28,849 bases of DNA from contig JABMOP010000052.1 of the NCBI GenBank assembly GCA_013204125.1, forward strand, positions 1-28,849. The letters run 5' to 3'. This document shows, in pieces, positions 23,143 to 28,849 of this stretch. Source of the DNA: Rhodospirillales bacterium. Its GTDB lineage: Bacteria; Pseudomonadota; Alphaproteobacteria; Rhodospirillales; UBA2165. Within the stretch, counting starts at the first letter, position 1, and every line of letters starts with the position of its first letter. The position numbers and the translations under genes are program-made. The notes beneath the pieces are model-generated. The model was not told the origin of the DNA and searched no databases. It was given only the letters and a program-made list of their open reading frames with translations.

Positions 23143-24339
23143 CTATTTATGCGGCCAGGTCACGATATGGCGGGCGCCGAGATCATCAATCTCGGACGCG
23201 CCCAACCCCATTTCAGCCAAAATTTCTTTGGTGTGCTCGCCTACCTTGGGCGCTTGGCGGCGAAGGGTGAATTTATGGTCGCCCATTTCGATAGGCAGGG
23301 ACGGCACCCCTTTGGTGACGCCGCCCGGAAATTCAATGTCGAGCATACGCCCGCCCGCATTCAATTGCGGATCATCGAATAGATCGCCGGGCTTGGCCAC
23401 CGGAGCGAACGGGATGCCGATGCGGTCCGCCAATTCACACATTTCTTGGAGGCTTTTGCCTTTAATGCAAGCGGCCACAATATCCCGAAAATCGGGCCGG
23501 TTATCCACCCGATCTGCATTGGTGGCGAAACGCGGATCATCGATCAGATCCTGGCGGTCGAAATATTTCCAAAAAGCGTGCCAATGATTGTTGCTGGTAA
23601 GCCCAATGAAAATGCTTTCACCGCCTGAAGTTTCAAACGGCTCGTATATAGCCCATGCGCCGGTGCGCGCGCCCTTGGACGCCATCGGTGGGGCCGGTGT
23701 CCCGGTAATCGCTTCGCCGGCCATATGTTGGGTCATTAAAAATGCGGTCGATTCAAACAAGGCCGATTTGACGAATTGGCCTTTTCCGGTGGATTCCCGT
23801 TCGCGCAAAGCCGCCTGCACGCCGATCACGGCGAACATGCCGCCCATGATGTCGATCACGGAAGCGCCGGCGCGCAAGGGTTGGCCCGGCGGTCCAGTCA
23901 TGTGGGCAAGCCCACCCATGAACTGCACAACTTCATCCAACGCCGGGCGATGTTCGTAAGGCCCGCTTAAAAATCCTTTGAGCGCGCAAAATACGAGCCT
24001 CGGATTGACCGCCGATAAATCTTTATAACCGCACCCCAGCCGCTCCATGGTGCCGGGACCGAAATTTTCCAGCAACACGTCGGCGCTTTTAACAAGTTTA
24101 TGGACAAGTTCGCGCCCTTCATCGGATTTTAGATCGATCGCGAGGCTACGCTTGTTGCGGTTGAAGGCATAGAAAAAGCCGGTGGCAAAACCGCGCAGCC
24201 GGCGCGTTGTGTCGCCGTCAGGCGCGGCTTCGACTTTGATGACATCGGCGCCCAAATCTGCAAGAAGGACGCCGGCGGACGGCCCCATGATGGTATGACA
24301 AAATTCAAGCACTCGGACGCCGTCGAGAGGAAGGGACAT
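23143..24339 (-). CDS. class III CoA transferase (CaiB/BaiF family)
   Basis: A 398-residue enzyme that moves CoA between carboxylic acids by covalent aspartyl-CoA intermediates. Landmarks are LDGVRVLEF at the start, LLADLGADVIKVE (residues 25-37), RNKRSLAIDLKS (61-72), ENFGPGTMERLG (91-102) and the active-site Asp135 in HRPALDEVVQ. The frame is open further upstream, but this is antisense or overlapping sequence of the preceding gene. ATG 24339 starts exactly where the conserved family begins. It lies 13 bases after the dioxygenase gene on the same strand, so the two form an operon. The acid activated is unknown; joint action with the dioxygenase is inferred from position. Confidence 0.92.
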   Translation of the reverse strand: MSLPLDGVRVLEFCHTIMGPSAGVLLADLGADVIKVEAAPDGDTTRRLRGFATGFFYAFNRNKRSLAIDLKSDEGRELVHKLVKSADVLLENFGPGTMERLGCGYKDLSAVNPRLVFCALKGFLSGPYEHRPALDEVVQFMGGLAHMTGPPGQPLRAGASVIDIMGGMFAVIGVQAALRERESTGKGQFVKSALFESTAFLMTQHMAGEAITGTPAPPMASKGARTGAWAIYEPFETSGGESIFIGLTSNNHWHAFWKYFDRQDLIDDPRFATNADRVDNRPDFRDIVAACIKGKSLQEMCELADRIGIPFAPVAKPGDLFDDPQLNAGGRMLDIEFPGGVTKGVPSLPIEMGDHKFTLRRQAPKVGEHTKEILAEMGLGASEIDDLGARHIVTWPHK

Positions 24340-24352
24340 ACGCGTCGGACCC

Positions 24353-25411
24353 CTAAACGGCTTCTGTGGTGCGGTAGGTAGTGCCTTGCCAGGCCTGATT
24401 GCCGCCGCGAACGGCGCCGGCGCCGGTTTCGCGGAAATAGGCTTTGAAGCTTTCCGGCAGGGGCCGGCTGTTTGGTACTGCCAGCCACATGCGTAATAGA
24501 TGCCGTTTCCTGGCCTCGTCTTCGTGGTCGGTAAATTCGGTGCGCGCGTGATAGACGGCCAAATTGTTGGAAAATTGCATGTCACCGGGCTGAAATTCTT
24601 TTTCCAGCATAAAGTCGCGGTCGATGCTGATTTCTTCGAGCAGTTGGAGGGCGTCGTTTTGATCCTGCGTCATTTCTACCCCGGCGGAGAGGTGACCCCA
24701 TTCGATATGACTGCGGAGGAATCGGCTGACGAAGAACCCTTTTTCGACGGCGAATACGGGTTGCCGGTAATGAGGGCTGGTGCCGGGCAATTCCTGTCCC
24801 CGGTGGCTCCAATAATAGGGCGCGTACAGAACTTTCAATAGATCCGGTCGGCGGCGGGCAATTTCGTTGTGCAGCGCGGCGGCGCTGACAAGCTGGCTTA
24901 AGCCGCCTTCTTTCGCCACATTGAGGCAAAAGAGCGCGGTTATGTCACAGCCGTCGCTGTGATACGTTAATTCGTCACTGCCGGTGTAGCCGCGCCCCTT
25001 CTCCGCATCGGAGGTGCCGCCGATATCGCTGACATCGCCCAAAACATCGCCGTGCCGGCTTTGCGCCAAGGGCGTGCCGACATGCTGCCCGACGCCCCAA
25101 TAGATCAGCCGCAATTGGTCTTTGGTATAATCACTAACCGGGAAGCCGCGCAACATGGCAAAACCGCGCCCGTCTTGGAGCTGCTCCCGAACCCAGAGAA
25201 GCTCATCGCTCAAGCTTGGCAGCGGGAAATCTTCGCGACCGAATTCACCCAGCCCCAGCCCTTTGGCTTCAACCTTTGCCAAGGCATCGGCGACTTCGGC
25301 TATGTGCACATCGTTGAACGAGCGCAGCCAATCGGTGCGGCCCGCAACATCCGGCCCCCGCCATTCGGTGCTGTCTTCAATCGTTAGGTCTGCTGCTTGA
25401 TTATTGGTCAT
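24353..25411 (-). CDS. TauD/TfdA-family Fe(II)/2-oxoglutarate dioxygenase
   Basis: A 352-residue complete dioxygenase. The iron ligands are His151 and Asp153 in LTYHSDGCD and His288 in AVYHARTEF; Arg307 in RHLLRMW is the probable 2-oxoglutarate anchor. ATG 25411 is preferred over ATG 25423 because GAGG lies six bases before it. The first of two genes in a minus-strand operon, it is followed by the CaiB/BaiF CoA transferase. It resembles gamma-butyrobetaine-hydroxylase/TfdA-like enzymes in size and in the YWSHRGQELPG stretch, but substrate assignment is not possible. The divergent esterase gene begins 139 bases away. Confidence 0.92.
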   Translation of the reverse strand: MTNNQAADLTIEDSTEWRGPDVAGRTDWLRSFNDVHIAEVADALAKVEAKGLGLGEFGREDFPLPSLSDELLWVREQLQDGRGFAMLRGFPVSDYTKDQLRLIYWGVGQHVGTPLAQSRHGDVLGDVSDIGGTSDAEKGRGYTGSDELTYHSDGCDITALFCLNVAKEGGLSQLVSAAALHNEIARRRPDLLKVLYAPYYWSHRGQELPGTSPHYRQPVFAVEKGFFVSRFLRSHIEWGHLSAGVEMTQDQNDALQLLEEISIDRDFMLEKEFQPGDMQFSNNLAVYHARTEFTDHEDEARKRHLLRMWLAVPNSRPLPESFKAYFRETGAGAVRGGNQAWQGTTYRTTEAV

Positions 25412-25483
25412 ATTTGGCCTCACCGAGTTTTTATTTGCATGCAGTTTAACCCAATTTCCCCCCTCGTTGAAAGCTAATCGAGA

Positions 25484-25511
25484 TTGCAGTCGGGGAAAAA
25501 CGCGTTAGGAT
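25484..25511 (+). promoter_or_regulatory. candidate promoter of the esterase-molybdenum hydroxylase genes
   Basis: TTGCAG (25484-25489) and TAGGAT (25506-25511) with a 16-base spacer lie 39 bases before the esterase start in the divergent gap. The match is partial, so the call rests on position as much as sequence. Confidence 0.3.
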
Positions 25512-25549
25512 AGCGGCAACAATCGCAGTAAATGCCAGGGGAGACAATC

Positions 25550-26476
25550 ATGGATCAGATAAACATTCAAAGTACGGCTCCTGTGCGCGGTATGCAGAAC
25601 GATATTGCCGCTGAAATTCGGAAAATGGGGTCGGATTTTAACGCTGAGATTCTGGCGGCGACCCGCGATTTATATATCGGCCCGCTTACCGATCTGGACC
25701 GCAGCGGCATTACCGTCACCAGCGATATCCAATATGGCGATGACCCTGAACGCAATCTCCTGGATGTGCACGTATTGGATCAGAAACCGTCTGTCCCGGC
25801 GCCGGTTGTTTTCTTCTTCCACGGCGGTGGTTTTACGCAAGGGGATAAAAACGGCGAAGGCGAAATAATCCACGGCAATATTGGGAATTTCTTTGCCCGG
25901 AACGGCATGATCGGTGTCAACGCCACCTATCGGTTGGCGCCGGATAATCAGTGGCCGGTGGGCGCCCAAGATGTCGGCGCCGCGGTTGCCTGGACGCGGG
26001 AACATATCGCCGATTATGGCGGCGACCCAGACCGGATTTATGTCATCGGCCATTCGGCGGGTTCCGCCCATGTGGCGACCTTTGCCTTTCATAAAGACCT
26101 CCAACCCGAAGGCGGGCACGGCGTGGCAGGTGTGATCTTGATGTCCGGCACCTATGCCATTAATCCCGAGCGCGTCGCCCCGAACCAAAAAGCCTATTAC
26201 GGAGAAGACGCGTCGCAATATGGGAAAATGTCGCTTCTGGAGAATCTGGAATGGGGCGATTTCGACGTGCTCATTACCGTCGCAGAATTGGAGCCGATCA
26301 ATTTCGGTATGAGCGGAACCGCGCTGGTCGCCGAATTAACCAAAAAATACGGCCGCTTGCCGCGCTTTAAATTACTGCTCGACCACAATCATCCGTCACC
26401 GAGCCTATCCATTGGCACCAGTGATGAAACTGTCTCCGCTGAAATTCTGGACTTTATCCAGGGACCGGAATCTTAA
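25550..26476 (+). CDS. alpha/beta hydrolase (esterase/lipase, HGGG type)
   Basis: A 308-residue esterase of the hormone-sensitive-lipase-like group. The oxyanion motif HGGGF is at residues 91-95 and the nucleophile Ser169 is in GHSAGS. The acid is probably the Glu in VAELEPINF and the His is in LLDHNHPSPS near the C-terminus. It should hydrolyse a carboxyl ester or carbamate. The frame has an earlier ATG at 25532, but AGGGGAG lies between it and ATG 25550 with a six-base spacer, so 25550 is the start. It lies 31 bases upstream of the molybdenum hydroxylase genes and may supply or consume their substrate. An arylformamidase-like role, suggested by the overall fold, is an alternative. Confidence 0.88.
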   Translation: MDQINIQSTAPVRGMQNDIAAEIRKMGSDFNAEILAATRDLYIGPLTDLDRSGITVTSDIQYGDDPERNLLDVHVLDQKPSVPAPVVFFFHGGGFTQGDKNGEGEIIHGNIGNFFARNGMIGVNATYRLAPDNQWPVGAQDVGAAVAWTREHIADYGGDPDRIYVIGHSAGSAHVATFAFHKDLQPEGGHGVAGVILMSGTYAINPERVAPNQKAYYGEDASQYGKMSLLENLEWGDFDVLITVAELEPINFGMSGTALVAELTKKYGRLPRFKLLLDHNHPSPSLSIGTSDETVSAEILDFIQGPES

Positions 26477-26507
26477 GAGCGATATGAAAAAATAAGAGGA
26501 GAAAAAT

Positions 26508-27377
26508 TTGACCGATATACAATATGAAGCGCCCGATAGTTTCGAGGCGGCAACGGATATGCTGTCCAAAGCCAAGGGCAATGCCAAAGTTCTGGCTGGC
26601 GGCACCGATTTACTGGTGCAAATGAATATGGCGATGATCGAGCCGACATTGATCGTCGATATCAAAAAAATCGCCAAAGCCCGGAGCATTAAAAAAGAAA
26701 AAGGTGGATTTCGCATCGGCGCCGCGGTGAGCGGGGCTGAATTAGGCGAACACAGCGATCTCGTAGCGGCGTGGCCCGGCGTCGTCGAAGCCGCCGAATT
26801 GATCGGTTCCACCCAGGTTCAAGGGCGCGCCACATTGGGCGGTAATTTGTGCAACGGATCTCCCGCCGCAGATAGCGTCCCGGCGATGATTGCCGCCGGC
26901 GCCGTTGCCACCATCATCGGGCCTAAGGGAACGCGCGACCTGGCCGTTGAAAAAGTAAATATCGGGCCTGGAAAAAATTCACTCAAAAAGGGCGAAATCG
27001 TTGCATCTATATTCCTGCCTAAGCGGCCGGCCAATTCGGGCGACGCCTATTTGCGCTTCATTCCACGGACGGAAATGGATATCGCGGTGGTCGGCGTCGG
27101 CGTTAATTTGACACTGGATAAGAACGGCACTTGCACCGATGCAAGGGTCGCCTTGGGCGCCGTTGCGCCGACGGCGCTTCTGGTGGGTCCGGCGGCGAAA
27201 GCCTTGATCGGCACCAAGGTTGATGAGGCGGCGCTTGATAATCTCGCGGCGGCGGCGTCCGCTGCCTGCAACCCAATCGACGATAAGCGCGGCACCATCG
27301 AATTTCGCACAGATATTGCCGGCGTAATGGCGCGCCGGACGGCATTGATTGCCCTAGCGCGGGCGAGGAAGAAATAA
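26508..27377 (+). CDS. molybdenum hydroxylase FAD-binding subunit (CoxM/XdhB type)
   Basis: A 289-residue medium subunit of a xanthine-dehydrogenase/CO-dehydrogenase-type enzyme. The FAD motifs are AGGTDLLVQM (residues 30-39) and ATLGGNLCNGSPAADS (108-123), and the C-terminal CO_deh_flav_C-like region ends in ARRTALIALARAR. It passes electrons from the iron-sulfur subunit to an acceptor. TTG 26508 is the start: GAGGAG lies six bases upstream and no in-frame ATG fits. Its stop overlaps the start of the next subunit by one base (TAATG). The gene order M-S-L is that of CO-dehydrogenase-type operons. The assignment as a subunit is firm; the substrate is open. Confidence 0.93.
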   Translation: MTDIQYEAPDSFEAATDMLSKAKGNAKVLAGGTDLLVQMNMAMIEPTLIVDIKKIAKARSIKKEKGGFRIGAAVSGAELGEHSDLVAAWPGVVEAAELIGSTQVQGRATLGGNLCNGSPAADSVPAMIAAGAVATIIGPKGTRDLAVEKVNIGPGKNSLKKGEIVASIFLPKRPANSGDAYLRFIPRTEMDIAVVGVGVNLTLDKNGTCTDARVALGAVAPTALLVGPAAKALIGTKVDEAALDNLAAAASAACNPIDDKRGTIEFRTDIAGVMARRTALIALARARKK

Positions 27378-27853
27378 TGGCTAAACATCATGTAACCGCC
27401 ACCATCAACGGCGATGAAACCGAATTTCTTTGCGAAACCGAGCAAACGCTGCTGGCGGTGCTCCGCGATGAATTGCAGATGACGGGAACCAAAGAAGGGT
27501 GCGGCACCGGTGATTGCGGCGCTTGCAGCGTCACCCTCGATGGCCGGCTGGTTTGTTCTTGCCTGGTCCTTGGCGTCGAAGCCGAAGGCGCTAAGATCGA
27601 GACCATCGAAGGCATGGCCGAAGGCGAAACATTGCACCCTCTGCAGCAAAATTTCATCGACAAAGCCGCCTTGCAATGCGGTATCTGTACGCCGGGTGTT
27701 TTAATCGCCGCCAAGGCATTGCTGGAAAAAAATCCTGACCCATCAGAAACCGAAGTGCGTTTCTGGCTTGCCGGCAACCTTTGCCGTTGCACCGGGTACG
27801 ATAAAATTATCCGCGCCGTCATGGATACGGCCGCCGAAATGAGAGGAAGCTGA
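27377..27853 (+). CDS. molybdenum hydroxylase 2Fe-2S subunit (CoxS/XdhC type)
   Basis: A 158-residue small subunit. The N-terminal plant-type ferredoxin domain has Cys42, Cys47 and Cys50 in GCGTGDCGAC and Cys62 in SCLVLG. The helical domain binds the second cluster through Cys101 and Cys104 (QCGICTPG) and Cys136 and Cys138 (NLCRCTGY). It carries electrons from the molybdenum centre to FAD. ATG 27377 shares one base with the preceding stop, and the next subunit starts one base after its stop. All cluster cysteines are present, so the enzyme should be functional. Confidence 0.95.
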   Translation: MAKHHVTATINGDETEFLCETEQTLLAVLRDELQMTGTKEGCGTGDCGACSVTLDGRLVCSCLVLGVEAEGAKIETIEGMAEGETLHPLQQNFIDKAALQCGICTPGVLIAAKALLEKNPDPSETEVRFWLAGNLCRCTGYDKIIRAVMDTAAEMRGS

Positions 27854-27854
27854 T

Positions 27855-28849
27855 ATGCCTGACGATATGAAGACGGACGGTTCGCAATTCAAGTGGGTTG
27901 GCAAGCGGAACCCTCGGCCCGATGGGGTCGATAAGGTTACGGGCCGCGCTAAATACGGTGCTGATTTGTATTTGCCCGGCATGTTGACCGGCAAGGTGCT
28001 GCGTTCGCCGCACGCCCACGCACGGATCAAATCCATCGATACGTCGAAGGCGAAAGCCTTGGCCGGCGTCAAGGCGGTGGTGACCAGCGCAGATTTCCCA
28101 GATATCCCCAAGCCGCCGGGGCCACACGGGCCGATGATTTCCGATTTCCGCGATTTTTCGTGGAACATGATGGCCGTCGACAAGGTTCTCTATGACGGCC
28201 ACCCGGTGGCTGCCGTTGCGGCGACCAGCGAAAGTATCGCCAGAAAAGCGCTCGGCCTGATCAAGGTTGAATACGAGGTTCTGCCCCATGTGATTGATCC
28301 AGTCGAAGCCATGCAGCCGGGCGCGCCGATCCTGCACGAAGATCAATACACCGAAGGCACAGATGAAAAGACCGCAAAACCGTCCAACGTCTACCGCATC
28401 CCGAATGCGGAAATGGGCGATGTGAAAAAAGGCTTTGCAGATGCCGATCTGGTGATTGAGCGCGAATTTACCACCAAGGCCGTGCATCAAGGCTATATCG
28501 AGCCTCATGCCTGCGTTGCCCAAGCGTCGGATGACGGGGTTGAATTATTTTGTTCGACCCAAGGCCATTTCGTATTTCGCGGCGCCTGCGCCAAGCTTTT
28601 GGGTATGGATATTTCTAAAATCCGCGTCACCGCATCTGAAATCGGCGGCGGTTTTGGCGGCAAAAACAATGTCTATAACGAACCGGTCGCCATCCGCCTG
28701 TCGCAATTGGCGCGCCGTCCGGTCAAGATGGTGATGAGCCGGGACGAAGTGTTCCGCGCCACCGGGCCAACCTCGGGCGCCCATGTGCGGATCAAAATTG
28801 GCGCCAAGAAAGACGGCACCATCACCGCGGCCGAAGGCGAAATGACTTA
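27855..28849 (+). CDS. molybdenum hydroxylase molybdopterin-binding subunit (CoxL/XdhA type), 3' end outside window
   Basis: The frame runs open to the window end, giving the first 331 residues of a subunit normally about 760-800 long. VGKRNPRPDGVDKVTGRAKY (near residue 15), RSPHAHARI (about 51-59) and the Mo-cofactor motif EIGGGFGGKNN (about 260-270) are typical. The stretch VHQGYIEPH (about 211-219) is also conserved. The active-site loop that separates CO-oxidising form I (AYRCSFR) from others lies beyond the window, so CO dehydrogenase cannot be confirmed. ATG 27855 overlaps the GGAAGC/TGATATG junction directly after the small-subunit stop. It should hydroxylate an aromatic or heterocyclic substrate or oxidise CO. 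Confidence 0.92.
   Translation, partial: MPDDMKTDGSQFKWVGKRNPRPDGVDKVTGRAKYGADLYLPGMLTGKVLRSPHAHARIKSIDTSKAKALAGVKAVVTSADFPDIPKPPGPHGPMISDFRDFSWNMMAVDKVLYDGHPVAAVAATSESIARKALGLIKVEYEVLPHVIDPVEAMQPGAPILHEDQYTEGTDEKTAKPSNVYRIPNAEMGDVKKGFADADLVIEREFTTKAVHQGYIEPHACVAQASDDGVELFCSTQGHFVFRGACAKLLGMDISKIRVTASEIGGGFGGKNNVYNEPVAIRLSQLARRPVKMVMSRDEVFRATGPTSGAHVRIKIGAKKDGTITAAEGEMT

Noticed and set aside
24340..24585. N-terminal extension of the CoA transferase frame
   Set aside because: It overlaps the end of the upstream dioxygenase gene; the family begins at MSLPLDGVRVLEF.
27855..28849. Naming the molybdenum subunit as form I CO dehydrogenase
   Set aside because: The AYRCSFR active-site loop lies beyond the window; M-S-L order alone is not enough.

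Overview
The window looks like chromosomal DNA from a free-living, probably marine or aquatic, alphaproteobacterium of the Rhodospirillales type. By eye the G+C is in the high fifties. Genes are densely packed with ATGA or TAATG junctions, AGGAG-like ribosome sites are common, and the content is rich in TauD/TfdA dioxygenases, CaiB-type CoA transferases, flavin monooxygenases, HyuA/HyuB and molybdenum hydroxylases. The taxonomic placement is inference from gene content. I saw no tRNA, rRNA, CRISPR array, transposase or phage gene.

Layout. (1) 1-1781: the 3' end of a TauD/TfdA dioxygenase, then an M24-fold protein that has lost most of the metal ligands. (2) 1826-7705: a transporter locus of the acetate/monocarboxylate-symporter type, with a membrane-anchored DEDDh exonuclease, a convergent CBS/DUF294 nucleotidyltransferase, an unknown helical protein, the divergent DUF4212 small subunit, the Na+:solute symporter, a strong terminator and a small membrane protein. 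(3) 7793-15434: a same-strand catabolic run of alpha/beta hydrolase, luciferase-like monooxygenase, HyuA, HyuB, a beta-hydroxyacid dehydrogenase and a lactonase-like metallo-beta-lactamase-fold enzyme. (4) 15477-17712: a PAPS-dependent sulfotransferase, adenylyl-sulfate kinase CysC and a glutathione transferase. (5) 17719-20104: a CinA-like protein (minus strand), then large and small subunits of an isopropylmalate-dehydratase-like hydro-lyase. (6) 20190-23127: a secreted four-EF-hand protein divergent from an OmpR-type regulator and sensor kinase. (7) 23143-25411 (minus): a CaiB/BaiF CoA transferase and a complete TauD/TfdA dioxygenase. (8) 25550-28849: an esterase and the M, S and L subunits of a xanthine-dehydrogenase/CO-dehydrogenase-type molybdenum hydroxylase, the last cut by the window end.

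How the parts may work together. The most suggestive unit is region 3. A flavin monooxygenase, a small hydrolase, an ATP-dependent amide/lactam hydrolase and a semialdehyde/hydroxyacid dehydrogenase parallel the logic of the Rut pyrimidine pathway without being orthologous to it, so breakdown of an unidentified N-heterocycle or lactam is a reasonable hypothesis. CysC beside the sulfotransferase implies dedicated PAPS supply. In region 6 an exact 10-bp element, GATACAAATT, occurs three times (plus a one-base variant) in both orientations between the EF-hand gene and the two-component genes, and the kinase sensor region carries acidic clusters. Together these suggest a cation- or envelope-responsive circuit controlling the EF-hand protein.
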